Positions 1 through 9,240 of a stretch of 64,000 nt of DNA are shown here, piece after piece (within the stretch, counting starts at the first letter, position 1; every line of letters starts with the position of its first letter). The stretch comes from Chitinophagaceae bacterium. GTDB taxonomy: Bacteria > Bacteroidota > Bacteroidia > Chitinophagales > Chitinophagaceae. Under the pieces are notes generated by a model, which worked only from the letters and a program-made list of their open reading frames with translations, had not been told where the DNA came from and did not search any database. The position numbers and the translations under genes were made by a program. The stretch lies in the NCBI GenBank assembly GCA_019638595.1, contig JAHBTJ010000006.1, positions 124,001-188,000 on the forward strand, read 5' to 3'.

Positions 1-362
1 TATGCGTTCTCGGTTTGCCCGTAAAGACCGCCTACATTATAATCCTTACCATCAATGGTTAGCCTTGCTTCTGCCTTTACGGCGCGTATCAGTTGCTGAC
101 CATTGCCCAGGTTTTTGAAATCATAACAGCTAACATTCGGAGTGATCCTGAATACTCTTTTAACAAGGCCGTTATATAGAACAATATCTTTCCCCTGGTT
201 GCTTTTCCATATTCCTGCTTTTGTTGTAACAGGGTGTACCAGCCAGTCCTGCCCGGGCTGTTTTTCAAACGCATTGTTCCATACCGGAAGTTCCTGCAGA
301 CCTGTTTGGGCAGAGGTAAACACAGATAAAAGAAAAAAGCCAACGATCAATAAATGTCGCAT
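1..362 (-). CDS. Secreted protein, N-terminal part only (possible carbohydrate-active enzyme)
   Basis: The reading frame starts with ATG at 362 and runs off the left edge without a stop, so only about 120 N-terminal residues are visible. It opens with a clear signal peptide (MRHLLIVGFFLLSVFTSAQ) and continues as a soluble, aromatic-rich beta-type sequence (VWNNAF, GIWKSNQGKDIVLYNGLVKR, LTIDGKDYNVGGLYGQ). That style is seen at the N-terminus of large secreted glycosidase-like proteins of Bacteroidota, but I do not recognise a catalytic domain in this fragment. It is on the same strand as, and just downstream of, the GH123-type gene, so a shared glycan-degrading role is possible. The export call is firm; the enzymatic role is inference. 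Confidence 0.6.
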   Translation of the reverse strand, partial: MRHLLIVGFFLLSVFTSAQTGLQELPVWNNAFEKQPGQDWLVHPVTTKAGIWKSNQGKDIVLYNGLVKRVFRITPNVSCYDFKNLGNGQQLIRAVKAEARLTIDGKDYNVGGLYGQTENA

Positions 363-394
363 CAGGGTTTGTTTTGTTTGAGCAATGAAGTTGT

Positions 395-503
395 GTTTTA
401 GGTGTCAGCTATGGGCTATCGGCTTTTGATTTGTTTATAGTTTATAGTTTTTTGTTTGTGGTTAATCTGAAATATCAAATCAGCAATCAACAAATCAGCA
501 ATC
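395..503. repeat. Intergenic modular 'word' repeat, copy 1
   Basis: The gap between two minus-strand genes is built of short recurring words: a GTCAGCTATGGGCTATCGGC module, then TTTATAGTTTATAGTTTTTT and then ATCAAATCAGCAATC-type runs. The same modules recur at 12.4, 15.4, 19.6, 33.7 and 56.9 kb. No coding potential is visible. Confidence 0.6.
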
Positions 504-2255
504 CTATAGCGTTTCATTCAGGATATCCTTTACATGCACGAGCATCTCTTCTGCAGAAACAGTATTCAGTTGTTTGATATCAAATTGTTTAAGAACCGAT
601 TCCAGCCTGCTTAAAGCCTGGGGATCATTGGCCTTCCTGTATAAATTCCTGAGGATAACGATTTTTTCAAAATCCTGTATGCCTTCTACCAGCTTTTCAA
701 AACGAATAGAAGTGCGGGGTCCCGGGTATACCTGGTAGGTATCGCCTGCAGGCCAGGCGCTGAATCTTGAATCGCGCAGGGGATCGGCTACCCAGCTATT
801 GTACGCCCAGCGGAGATAGCCTGTAAAACCTTTGGCCGCCGCATACCAGCCTATCCAAACATGTTCGGCGGGAGGTGAAAAAGTAAACCCGTTGGGATAA
901 TTTTCGGTGCAGCAGGTATAATAGGTACTTGGTTTTCCTGCGGCAATTCTTTGCTGTAAAATGTCGTCCCCAAATTCAAGACTCGAAGCCAGGCAATAAT
1001 CAAATATGTCTTTTTCTATTTCGGGGTGGTAATTACCTGCAAGCGCTATCTTCCATTGGGGATCAACCTGCTTCAGCATTTTTATTACTACCTGCATGTC
1101 CTTCATCGGGCGTTCATCCATGGCAATAGTAGTAATACCAAACCATCCTTTTTGTTTAAGGTGTTTGGTAAAATCTTTCAGCATGCTGGTCCAGTGCGCA
1201 TTGTATTGCGGTGAGCCTACCGCCGCTTTAAGAGCCGTATCTTTTTGAGCGGCTTCGTCGTAGTAACGGAACGATAGCGCCCAGGGTACCATTGAATAAC
1301 AGTTGATGCGCTTTGTAATACCGCAGCTCATCACAAACGAAATGTATTTATCAAATAAACTGTAATCATATACCCAGGTACCGTTTTTCTTTTTTGTCCA
1401 TTTTATGAGCGAAGGAAAATCATCATAGGTCTGGTGCCCCCAGGGTTCCTCCATAATGCTGGCGGTAATATTTTTTTGTCCTGCATTTGCCAGCATGCTG
1501 TAGTAAGGCTTCATCAGCCTGAAATGTTCATCGCTCCAAAGCGGAACTCCATGCACTCTTGCAATAGCGGCAGGATGCTGCCACAGGTCAAGGTCAAAGC
1601 TCCAGGCAGAAGGTGGAGGCAGCACATGATTGATGACCCGTATGCTGAAAGGAAGCTGGTACGGCCGGTCGGCGTTGATGGTAATGCTGCCGTTATAAAC
1701 ACCGGCCGATATAGCGGGTGGAATTTGGATGCTCAGCCACAGCGGCTGCACTGAATTTTTTTCAACCGGTATATTAGGAATGATGTCAATCGCATCGGGC
1801 GACAGGGATGAGTCGAAATCGGCAGGTTTCCGGTATCCGCATCCGCCGGCAAATTCATCTGTTATCACGTATCGTACAAAACCGGCGCTGATAGCCGATT
1901 GGGGAATGATCTCTCCTTTTGCATTGGAGGGTTCGGTAATGGTATAGCTTACAGCCGGGATGGTTTGATTGGTCCATACCAGCAATTGTGTATGTATCTT
2001 TTCGCCCTTCCATCCGCTGGCGGCCCATTGTTGCTGTACCTGGATGCGCGGCACCTGCTGTTTAGGATACCGTGCATTGCTGTTTGCAAAGCTTACTGTT
2101 ACAGGCTGTGCCAGCTTTTCCCATGCCACCGGGTCAGCCGGTTGAATGTCCGGAGCTTCCGCAAAGTAATTTTTGCCTGGTACGCTGTAGCTCATATCCT
2201 GCGCAATAGCCGTGTAAAAGCCTGCGATAAAGAAAAATATCAATGTATATTTCAT
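504..2255 (-). CDS. Secreted glycoside hydrolase with GH123-type (former DUF4091) catalytic domain
   Basis: The 583-residue product has a signal peptide (first ~18 residues, ending AIA) followed by an N-terminal beta-sandwich region and a large TIM-barrel-like region. The C-terminal stretch with GYLRWAYNSW, DPLRDSRFSAWPAGDTY and YPGPRTSIRFEKLVEGIQD is characteristic of the domain once called DUF4091 and now assigned to GH123. GH123 members are beta-N-acetylgalactosaminidases using substrate-assisted catalysis with a neighbouring Asp-Glu pair; the Asp-Glu in AMDERPM is the natural candidate. Substrate cannot be fixed from sequence. It acts in the periplasm or at the surface and may act with the PNGase F-like protein at 12.6 kb. 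Confidence 0.85.
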   Translation of the reverse strand: MKYTLIFFFIAGFYTAIAQDMSYSVPGKNYFAEAPDIQPADPVAWEKLAQPVTVSFANSNARYPKQQVPRIQVQQQWAASGWKGEKIHTQLLVWTNQTIPAVSYTITEPSNAKGEIIPQSAISAGFVRYVITDEFAGGCGYRKPADFDSSLSPDAIDIIPNIPVEKNSVQPLWLSIQIPPAISAGVYNGSITINADRPYQLPFSIRVINHVLPPPSAWSFDLDLWQHPAAIARVHGVPLWSDEHFRLMKPYYSMLANAGQKNITASIMEEPWGHQTYDDFPSLIKWTKKKNGTWVYDYSLFDKYISFVMSCGITKRINCYSMVPWALSFRYYDEAAQKDTALKAAVGSPQYNAHWTSMLKDFTKHLKQKGWFGITTIAMDERPMKDMQVVIKMLKQVDPQWKIALAGNYHPEIEKDIFDYCLASSLEFGDDILQQRIAAGKPSTYYTCCTENYPNGFTFSPPAEHVWIGWYAAAKGFTGYLRWAYNSWVADPLRDSRFSAWPAGDTYQVYPGPRTSIRFEKLVEGIQDFEKIVILRNLYRKANDPQALSRLESVLKQFDIKQLNTVSAEEMLVHVKDILNETL

Positions 2256-2296
2256 TACTCGTTATTTCGCGTTAAAGCTACGTATATATATGCAAG

Positions 2297-2329
2297 CGGG
2301 TATCATCAAACGATTGCATAAAATACCCG
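2297..2329. promoter_or_regulatory. Inverted repeat between divergent genes
   Basis: CGGGTAT at 2297-2303 pairs perfectly with ATACCCG at 2323-2329 across a 19-base spacer, in the short gap between the divergently transcribed GH123 and retropepsin genes. It could be an operator or an RNA hairpin; nothing in the sequence decides which. Confidence 0.3.
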
Positions 2330-2365
2330 TTAATACAGATTCCTTATCTTTATTCAAAACAACCT

Positions 2366-2743
2366 ATGTCAATTTTAAAACTACCATTGCAATTTGTTGG
2401 TTCAAAGGGAGAAAAAATATTATACACGCTGTTCGACAGCGGGGCTAACCTGTCGTGTATAAGCGCTGCTAACCTGGAGGACCTTGAAGACCCGGTTAGC
2501 CTGGGAAATATAAGAAAGCTTGCTACAGCCAGCGAAGGACATTATATAGAAATAAAGGAACGTGTAACGCTCGACTTTTATATTAACGATGTGTTGCTTT
2601 CCGACGAATTTCTTGTAGTGCCCGGATTAAGCGAAGATGCTATCATCGGGGCGGCTACTTTGCAAAAATGGCGTATCAAGCTCGATTTTGAGCATGACCA
2701 GGTGCTTGTTGATCCTAAAGTAGCTAAGCTGCAACTGATATAA
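2366..2743 (+). CDS. Retropepsin-like aspartic protease
   Basis: This 125-residue protein has the retroviral-type aspartic protease motif LFDSGANLSCIS near residues 22-33 (catalytic Asp in D-S-G), preceded by hydrophobic strands. A downstream VVPGLSEDAIIGAATLQKW matches the family's conserved hydrophobic-Gly (IIGAA) element before the last helix. The length fits one retropepsin lobe, so an active enzyme would need to dimerise. There is no signal peptide, suggesting a cytoplasmic location. Single-domain bacterial proteins of this kind are mostly uncharacterised, and the substrate is unknown. It stands alone, 66 bases upstream of the permease on the same strand. Confidence 0.8.
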   Translation: MSILKLPLQFVGSKGEKILYTLFDSGANLSCISAANLEDLEDPVSLGNIRKLATASEGHYIEIKERVTLDFYINDVLLSDEFLVVPGLSEDAIIGAATLQKWRIKLDFEHDQVLVDPKVAKLQLI

Positions 2744-2809
2744 ACTTTCTTGTCCGGTTGATTGTTTTGATCTATTTTGGTCAATCGAATTCACCAAAAC
2801 ATACTCCGG

Positions 2810-4513
2810 ATGGGGCACCCGCTTTTCAGGAAAAAATCAATAGACAAGATCGTTAAGGATGCTGCAACATCACCAGGAGGCGATGGGCATCCGCATGGAT
2901 TAAGCAAAGTATTAGGCGTACGCGATCTCACTTTCCTGGGAATAGCGGCTGTGGTGGGTGCAGGTATTTTTTCCACCATAGGAAAGGCGGCTTACGACGG
3001 GGGACCGGGTATCTCGCTCCTTTTTATTATTACCGCGGTTACCTGCGGCTTTTCGGCATTGTGCTACGCTGAATTTGCGAGCAGGGTGCCAGTAGCGGGC
3101 AGCGCTTATACCTACTCGTATGTAACCTTTGGTGAGCTCGTAGCGTGGATCATCGGCTGGGCCCTGATACTCGAATACGCTATAGGCAATGTAGTGGTAG
3201 CTATTTCATGGAGCGGGTATTTTAACAACCTGCTGGTGCACCTGTTTCATATTCATTTGCCCGACTGGCTGCTGGTAGACCCTGTTACAGCCAAAGCGGC
3301 TTATACCGAGGCAACGACGGCGCTTGCTGCCGGCGGTTTGAACGCGGATGAAATAAGCAAATACCGGTTCGCGGTCAATGCCTGGAACGAAGCACCCGCG
3401 ATAGGAGGAAGCAAACTTTTTCTCAATCTCCCCGCATTTATCATTGTAGGGTTGGTTACCTGGCTTGCTTTTATTGGCATGAAGGAAAGCAAGCGTATGG
3501 CTAATTTTATGGTGATCTTTAAAATTGCAGTCATTCTTTTTGTAATAGTTGCAGGCGCTTTTTTCGTGGATGTGAACAACTGGACGCCCTTTTTGCCGAA
3601 CCGGTTTGAAGGGGTGCTGAAAGGGGTATCGGCTGTGTTTTATGCCTATATAGGTTTTGATGCTATTTCCACCACTGCCGAGGAATGCAGGAACCCCCAG
3701 CGCGATATGCCCAGGGGCATGATCTATTCCCTGGTCATTTGTACAGTGTTGTATATTTTAATTGCGCTGATATTAACGGGCATTGAAAATTATTCCGCAT
3801 TTAAGGGCGTAAATGACCCACTGGCCTTTGTGTTTGAAAAAAGAGCTCCCTGGATCGAAAAGATCATTTCTATCAGTGCCGTGGTAGCAACTACCAGCGT
3901 ATTGCTTGTTTTCCAGTTAGGGCAGCCCCGTATATGGATGAGCATGAGCCGCGACGGGTTACTGCCAAAAAAATTCCAGGCTATTCATCCCAGGTATAAA
4001 ACCCCTTCTTTTGCTACCATTGTTACCGGCATTATTGTTGGTATACCTTCGCTGTTCATTGATTCGGATTTTGTAACCGACTTAACCAGCATCGGTACCC
4101 TGTTCGCATTTATACTGGTATCGGGCGGAGTGTTGCTGCTGCCTCCCCGGCCTAAAAGCGATGGCGGCTTCCGTTTACCATATATAAACGGAAGATTTAT
4201 TGTGCCCCTGTTGCTGGCGTTGTTCATATATGCGTTTAGGCAACGGGTGGCAGACGCGGTGAAAAATTTTGGCAGTGAAAACTACCAGGAAATACTGTTC
4301 CTGGTTTTTATAGTGATCGCCACCCTGTTTGCTGTGCTTACCCTTATCCGCAAATACTCGCTTATTCCTATCCTGGGCGTATTGTTCTGCCTGTACCTGA
4401 TGATTGAAATTCCGGCTAATAGCTGGTTCTGGTTTTTTGTGTGGATGCTTTTGGGACTGGCCATTTATTTTTTATATGGGTTCCGGAATAGTAAGCTGGC
4501 AAAAGAAGGTTGA
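2810..4513 (+). CDS. APC-family amino-acid permease (cationic amino-acid transporter type)
   Basis: An inner-membrane permease of about 567 residues. After a short cytoplasmic head, the first membrane segment carries GIAAVVGAGIFSTIG, the APC-family substrate-binding motif. About 12-14 hydrophobic segments follow, with AVFYAYIGFDAISTTAEE (the conserved segment typical of CAT/YfnA-type members) near the middle. A roughly 60-residue hydrophilic loop lies between early membrane segments. I chose ATG 2810 over an in-frame TTG at 2777 because the extra residues are not transporter-like. The family exchanges or imports amino acids by proton coupling; the specific substrate is not readable. A regulatory partner is not obvious nearby. 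Confidence 0.88.
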   Translation: MGHPLFRKKSIDKIVKDAATSPGGDGHPHGLSKVLGVRDLTFLGIAAVVGAGIFSTIGKAAYDGGPGISLLFIITAVTCGFSALCYAEFASRVPVAGSAYTYSYVTFGELVAWIIGWALILEYAIGNVVVAISWSGYFNNLLVHLFHIHLPDWLLVDPVTAKAAYTEATTALAAGGLNADEISKYRFAVNAWNEAPAIGGSKLFLNLPAFIIVGLVTWLAFIGMKESKRMANFMVIFKIAVILFVIVAGAFFVDVNNWTPFLPNRFEGVLKGVSAVFYAYIGFDAISTTAEECRNPQRDMPRGMIYSLVICTVLYILIALILTGIENYSAFKGVNDPLAFVFEKRAPWIEKIISISAVVATTSVLLVFQLGQPRIWMSMSRDGLLPKKFQAIHPRYKTPSFATIVTGIIVGIPSLFIDSDFVTDLTSIGTLFAFILVSGGVLLLPPRPKSDGGFRLPYINGRFIVPLLLALFIYAFRQRVADAVKNFGSENYQEILFLVFIVIATLFAVLTLIRKYSLIPILGVLFCLYLMIEIPANSWFWFFVWMLLGLAIYFLYGFRNSKLAKEG

Positions 4514-4576
4514 CCGGTTTTAATGATTCTGTAACGATTTTTAGTATGTTTTTTCATACAAGGTTCCTGCAAGTAA

Positions 4577-4584
4577 TATATTTG
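4577..4584 (+). promoter_or_regulatory. Bacteroidota -7 promoter box for the DUF2490 gene
   Basis: TATATTTG matches the primary sigma-factor -7 consensus TAnnTTTG and lies 30 bases before ATG 4615. A small GTATG/CATAC hairpin (4544-4559) sits about where the -33 region would be. Confidence 0.45.
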
Positions 4585-4614
4585 CACGCTTTTTAAAAAG
4601 CTGATTTAAAACCG

Positions 4615-5343
4615 ATGATACTAAAGCGCTCCCTGCTGCTGGCAACGGCAATTATTTTTACATTTTCTGTTTTGGCCCAAACCAAAAACCTGGGATCGTG
4701 GAATGTGATCAACACCAGGCTTAGTCTTACTAAAAACTGGAGCGTTTTCAACGAACTGCAGCTTCGCTCCCAGTCTTTTTACAACGACCATTTTTATTAC
4801 GAAGTAAAAGGAGGCGTTTCATACAACATCAGTAAAAATTTTTCGGTATTGGCAGGTACGGGTAAATACATTACCTATGATGCGGAGCAGGAGGGAAACT
4901 TTCAAAAACCCATTACAGCCAATGAAACCAGGTTGTGGGAACAACTTACCATGAATCATTACCTGGAGCGGATAAAATTTGAGCATCGCTACCGCGCTGA
5001 GCAAAGATGGTTTAAAACCGGGTATCGTAACCGGTTCCGGTACAGGCTTAGCACTGCGTTACCGCTTAATAAAAGTAAAATAGAACCCGGTGCTTTTTTT
5101 GTTACCACGTTCAACGAGGTATTTCTTACCAATAATGCGCCTTACTTTGAGCGCAATCGTTTTTTTATGGGACTGGGGTATGAGATCAGTGAACTTTTGA
5201 TCGTGCAGCCGGGGTATGTTTATCAATACGATTATAAAAAGGATAACACAGGATCCGGTAAACATTTTTTTCAGTTTACATTGATGATTGATCTCGATGA
5301 TATGGAAGATGATATTCAGCGGCTGCCGTCTACGGTAGATTAG
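4615..5343 (+). CDS. DUF2490 family outer-membrane beta-barrel protein
   Basis: A 242-residue protein with a signal peptide (ending VLAQ, residues 1-21) followed by alternating amphipathic strands rich in aromatic residues, ending with a strand pair typical of outer-membrane barrels. The pattern SWNVINTRLSLTKNWSVFNEL at the start, NHYLERIKFEHRYRAEQRW in the middle and FMGLGYEISELLIVQPGYVY near the end fit DUF2490, a Bacteroidota family of small predicted outer-membrane barrels of unknown function. The last ~10 residues (DDMEDDIQRLPSTVD) form an acidic periplasmic tail. It is preceded by a good -7 box, so it is probably transcribed by itself. Confidence 0.85.
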   Translation: MILKRSLLLATAIIFTFSVLAQTKNLGSWNVINTRLSLTKNWSVFNELQLRSQSFYNDHFYYEVKGGVSYNISKNFSVLAGTGKYITYDAEQEGNFQKPITANETRLWEQLTMNHYLERIKFEHRYRAEQRWFKTGYRNRFRYRLSTALPLNKSKIEPGAFFVTTFNEVFLTNNAPYFERNRFFMGLGYEISELLIVQPGYVYQYDYKKDNTGSGKHFFQFTLMIDLDDMEDDIQRLPSTVD

Positions 5344-5424
5344 CCGGAAGAAGACACTTGCAGATGTCCTGTTTTTTGAGTATATTAGAATGCTTCATTA
5401 TTACTTCACTCAAAAACCTGCTTT

Positions 5425-5871
5425 ATGAACCTTCTGCAGAATATTGAAAGATGGGGCGATGCCCATCATCCCAAATGGCTCGATTTCATCCGCATGCTAC
5501 TGGGTATTTTTCTTTTTTTAAAAGGAGTGGAATTCATTAATAACATGGATAAGCTGATCGTTATAATGGAAAGAAGTGAGTTCCTGGGATCCATATCGCT
5601 TGGTATACTGGCGCATTATATAGTTTTTGCCCACCTGGTGGGCGGTATACTGATAGCAGTTGGGCTGCTTACGAGGCTGGCCGCCCTGGTGCAAATACCT
5701 GTTTTACTTGGCGCTATTCTTTTTGTGAACTTCAGCCAGGGAATTTTAGCCCCTCATGCCGACCTGTGGATGTCTGTTTTAGTACTGGGATTACTGATCT
5801 ATTTCCTTATAGCCGGCAGCGGACCTGTTTCTGTAGACGCGGCTATGAAAAAGCAACCTGAAAAACGTTGA
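5425..5871 (+). CDS. DoxX-family membrane protein
   Basis: A 148-residue integral membrane protein with four hydrophobic segments. The arrangement RMLLGIFLFLKGVEF, then HYIVFAHLVGGILIAVGLLTRLAAL, fits the DoxX/TQO-small-subunit fold, where a conserved Gly-rich second helix and Thr-Arg follow. In characterised cases DoxX-like proteins act in the quinone or redox economy of the membrane, but most bacterial paralogues have no assigned reaction. No electron-transfer partner gene is adjacent, so the role is left open. The 145-base gap after it holds only AT-rich sequence. Confidence 0.8.
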   Translation: MNLLQNIERWGDAHHPKWLDFIRMLLGIFLFLKGVEFINNMDKLIVIMERSEFLGSISLGILAHYIVFAHLVGGILIAVGLLTRLAALVQIPVLLGAILFVNFSQGILAPHADLWMSVLVLGLLIYFLIAGSGPVSVDAAMKKQPEKR

Positions 5872-6016
5872 TACATAGGTAAATGCTGCAGGTATATTAT
5901 ATTAATAATATCTTGAATATTTATTCAATTTATATTCAGGTTAAGAAAACTATACACTTTCATTAATTAATATCACATTGTCTTTTGCCTGGGTTGTTTT
6001 AGTTCTTTATTTCGGG

Positions 6017-6394
6017 CTATTCCCCTCCACCCAGCAATTCTCTTTCAATTTCTTCCATCTGCACAATATCCCAGGCTTCGCTTTCGGTAGGGGTAACGTT
6101 TAAAATATCAAGGAGATCCTCCTGCATCAATAGTTTTTTTACCGCCGGCTGAAGCTCACACACTACGAACGACCGGTTATCTTCAAGCGCTTCCTGCCGG
6201 GCAGTGGACAGGTATTCCGCTACTTCCATATCAAGCTGCTGAACCTGCATGAAATTCAAAATGATATGTTTAACATGATTTTGTGTAACTTCAGTCAGCA
6301 GTTTTCGTAAATCTTCTGTCATATTTGCAGATAAAGTTGACTCGTTTATCGTTATGACATGAAATTTTTCCTTGGTATCTATTTTGAAGTTCAT
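6017..6394 (-). CDS. STAS-domain protein (anti-sigma-factor-antagonist type)
   Basis: The 125-residue product reads as a single STAS domain: an N-terminal strand (FHVITINES), the segment HIILNFMQVQQLDMEVAEYLSTARQEA in the region where SpoIIAA-like proteins keep their phospho-acceptor site, and a late strand-helix RSFVVCELQPAVKKLL. The usual phosphorylatable Ser/Thr before the helix is not clearly present (the site reads QLDMEVAEY), so regulation by a SpoIIAB-like kinase is doubtful. An acidic tail follows. No anti-sigma kinase is nearby. It is divergent from clpC across 228 bases with no clear operator. Confidence 0.75.
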   Translation of the reverse strand: MNFKIDTKEKFHVITINESTLSANMTEDLRKLLTEVTQNHVKHIILNFMQVQQLDMEVAEYLSTARQEALEDNRSFVVCELQPAVKKLLMQEDLLDILNVTPTESEAWDIVQMEEIERELLGGGE

Positions 6395-6622
6395 AAACAG
6401 TTCTTTTGATTAGTTGTATTGCAAGTATAAAATTTACCTCTGTTCAAAACTTGCCTGAATAAGTAAAGTGTGTTTTTGTTATTCCTTTTGTTCCAGGCAT
6501 TAGGAATATAAATTGAATGATACCTCTCTGAACACAATAATTCGCACTGCTGCAATGTTCTATTGATCATAAGTCAAAATTATTCGTTATTATTGTATAG
6601 ATCACATTTAAAATTCAACTAA

Positions 6623-9154
6623 ATGGATAATAATTTTTCTACCCAGGTAAAGGAAATTATTTCGTTCAGCAGGGAAGAAGCACTGAGGTTGGGAAATGAT
6701 TTCATTGGAACAGAGCACCTGTTATTAGGATTGATAAGGGAAGGAGAAAATATGGCAGTTAAAATATTGAAAAATCTGAATGTTGACCTCTATGAATTGC
6801 GCAAGGAAGTAGAGTTAGCAGTGAAGGATAAAACAGGAAAGAACATTGCCAATATAAACAGCCTGCCTTTAACCAAACAGGCCGAAAAGGTGATACGCGT
6901 TACGGTGCTGGAGGCGAAAGCTTTAAAAAGCCCTACCGTGGAAACTGAGCACCTGATGCTCTCTATTTTGAAAAACAAAGAAAATATCGCTACTCAAATC
7001 CTCAATCAGTTTGATGTAGATTATGATCTTTTCAGAAATGAGTTAGGTATGGTAAAAAGTAATGATGTTCGCAGCGAGTACACCGACGATGCTGATGACG
7101 ACTTTGATGATGAAAAGAAAAGTTATCAGCAAAAATCGAAATCGCAAACCGCCAACGCCAAAAGCAAAACACCGGTACTTGATAATTTTGGCAGGGATAT
7201 AACAAGGCTTGCCGAAATGGGTACTTTAGACCCGATCGTTGGCCGCGAAGAAGAAATTGAAAGGGTATCACAGATATTATCAAGGCGTAAAAAGAACAAT
7301 CCTATCCTGATCGGTGAGCCGGGTGTTGGTAAAACCGCTATAGTGGAAGGGTTGGCCTTACGTATCGTTCAAAGAAAGGTTTCAAGGGTTTTGTTCGATA
7401 AAAGAGTAGTGTCTTTAGACCTTGCAGCCCTGGTAGCAGGTACAAAATACCGCGGGCAGTTTGAGGAAAGGATGAAAGCCATTATGAATGAGCTGGAAAA
7501 GAACAGGGATGTTATTCTTTTTATTGATGAGATCCATACTATAGTAGGAGCAGGCGGAGCCAGCGGGTCGCTCGATGCGTCCAATATATTTAAGCCGGCT
7601 TTGGCAAGAGGAGAGCTCCAGTGCATCGGCGCTTCCACCCTTGATGAATATCGCATGTATATTGAAAAAGACGGTGCATTAGACAGGAGGTTCCAGAAAG
7701 TGCTGGTAGATCCGCCAAGTGTGGACGAAACCATCCAGATATTGCAAAATATCAAACCTAAATATGAAGAGTACCACAACGTAACCTATTCGCAGGATGC
7801 GATAGACGCCTGTGTAAAGCTGAGCGACCGTTATGTAACCGACAGGTTGCTGCCTGATAAGGCGATAGATGTGATGGACGAAGTGGGCGCGCGGGTGCAC
7901 CTGAAAAACATCAATGTGCCCAACGAAATTGTAGAGCTGGAGAAGAAAATTGAAGATATCAAGCACGAAAAGAACAAGGTGGTAAAAAGCCAGCGTTTTG
8001 AAGAAGCGGCTTCGTTGCGGGATAATGAAAAAAGATTGCAGGAAGACCTGGAAAAGGCGAAAGCACAATGGGAGGAAGAGAGCAAGCATAAACGTTATCC
8101 TATAGACGAAGAGGCGATTGCAGAGGTGGTGAGCATGATGACCGGTATACCGGTTAAGAGAATGGTACAGGCCGAAACCGAAAAGCTGCGCAGGATGGCG
8201 GAAGACCTGAACGGCGCAGTAATTGGCCAGGATGAAGCGATCCTGAAAGTGGTAAAAGCCATTCAGCGTAACCGCGTAGGCTTAAAGGATCCCAAGAAAC
8301 CCATCGGTACATTCATATTCCTTGGTCCCACCGGTGTTGGTAAAACCGAATTGGCGAGGGCTTTGGCAAGATATATGTTCGACTCGGAAGATGCGCTGAT
8401 ACGCATTGATATGAGTGAGTACATGGAAAAGTTTACCGTAAGCAGGCTGATAGGAGCGCCTCCGGGATATGTTGGGTACGAAGAAGGCGGGCAGTTGACA
8501 GAAAGAGTACGACGCAAGCCTTATTCGGTAGTATTGCTCGATGAAATTGAAAAAGCGCATCCTGATATTTATAATATCCTGCTGCAGGTGCTGGATGATG
8601 GTCAGTTAACGGATGGGCTGGGTCGTAAAGTTGATTTCAAGAATACGCTGATCATTATGACTTCGAATATTGGCGTACGCCAATTGAAGGACTTTGGTGA
8701 AGGGGTGGGTTTTGCAACCGCCGCCCGCCAGCAGAGTTCGGAAGAAAATAATAAAGCGGTGATTGAAAAAGCGCTGAAGCGTACATTCAGCCCGGAGTTT
8801 TTGAACAGGATAGATGATGTAATGATCTTTAATACGCTTACCCAGGAGCATATCTTCAGGATCATAGATATCCTGATGAAGGGGGTAATGAAAAGACTCA
8901 GTAATCTTGGTTTTTCACTGGAGCTTACAGAAGAAGCGAAGACCTTCATCGCCGAAAAAGGATACGACCAGCAGTTTGGCGCACGTCCCCTGCACAGGGC
9001 TATCCAGAAATACCTGGAAGATCCTTTGGCGGAAGAAATACTGAATATGCATGTAAAGGCGGGAGATGTATTGATCGCTGATCTGGACAAAGAAAAATCG
9101 CTGATCAAATTTTCTCTGCAGGAAGAAGGTAAAAAGGAAAAATCAGAAGTATAA
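6623..9154 (+). CDS. clpC: ATP-dependent Clp protease ATP-binding subunit ClpC
   Basis: An 843-residue Hsp100 unfoldase that feeds proteins to ClpP. The N-terminal double Clp-N repeat occupies residues ~1-145 (EEALRLGNDFIGTEHLLLGL), followed by an acidic linker. The first AAA+ module has Walker A GEPGVGKT at ~231-238 and Walker B VILFIDEIHT. A short middle domain with a UVR-like segment (KSQRFEEAASLRDNEKRL) marks it as ClpC rather than ClpB. The second AAA+ module has Walker A GPTGVGKT at ~568-575 and VVLLDEIEKA. A lysine-rich tail ends the protein. It is full length. clpC is single here, followed by its own terminator; ClpP, McsB and CtsR are not in the window. Confidence 0.97.
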   Translation: MDNNFSTQVKEIISFSREEALRLGNDFIGTEHLLLGLIREGENMAVKILKNLNVDLYELRKEVELAVKDKTGKNIANINSLPLTKQAEKVIRVTVLEAKALKSPTVETEHLMLSILKNKENIATQILNQFDVDYDLFRNELGMVKSNDVRSEYTDDADDDFDDEKKSYQQKSKSQTANAKSKTPVLDNFGRDITRLAEMGTLDPIVGREEEIERVSQILSRRKKNNPILIGEPGVGKTAIVEGLALRIVQRKVSRVLFDKRVVSLDLAALVAGTKYRGQFEERMKAIMNELEKNRDVILFIDEIHTIVGAGGASGSLDASNIFKPALARGELQCIGASTLDEYRMYIEKDGALDRRFQKVLVDPPSVDETIQILQNIKPKYEEYHNVTYSQDAIDACVKLSDRYVTDRLLPDKAIDVMDEVGARVHLKNINVPNEIVELEKKIEDIKHEKNKVVKSQRFEEAASLRDNEKRLQEDLEKAKAQWEEESKHKRYPIDEEAIAEVVSMMTGIPVKRMVQAETEKLRRMAEDLNGAVIGQDEAILKVVKAIQRNRVGLKDPKKPIGTFIFLGPTGVGKTELARALARYMFDSEDALIRIDMSEYMEKFTVSRLIGAPPGYVGYEEGGQLTERVRRKPYSVVLLDEIEKAHPDIYNILLQVLDDGQLTDGLGRKVDFKNTLIIMTSNIGVRQLKDFGEGVGFATAARQQSSEENNKAVIEKALKRTFSPEFLNRIDDVMIFNTLTQEHIFRIIDILMKGVMKRLSNLGFSLELTEEAKTFIAEKGYDQQFGARPLHRAIQKYLEDPLAEEILNMHVKAGDVLIADLDKEKSLIKFSLQEEGKKEKSEV

Positions 9155-9180
9155 TAAATTTTGATTGCAATAAAAATGGA

Positions 9181-9207
9181 GGTTGTCTGTAAAGGCAACC
9201 TTTTTTT
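9181..9207 (+). terminator. Rho-independent terminator after clpC
   Basis: GGTTGTC and GGCAACC (9181-9200) pair around a six-base loop with one G-U pair, followed at once by seven T (9201-9207). It lies 27 bases after the clpC stop and separates clpC from cmk. Confidence 0.85.
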
Positions 9208-9240
9208 AATTTGAAAATATGGCAATTTGAAAATTGATAA

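Noticed and set aside
5347-5380. Possible terminator after the DUF2490 gene
   Set aside because: The stem GACA/TGTC is only four pairs before a short T run, too weak to support.
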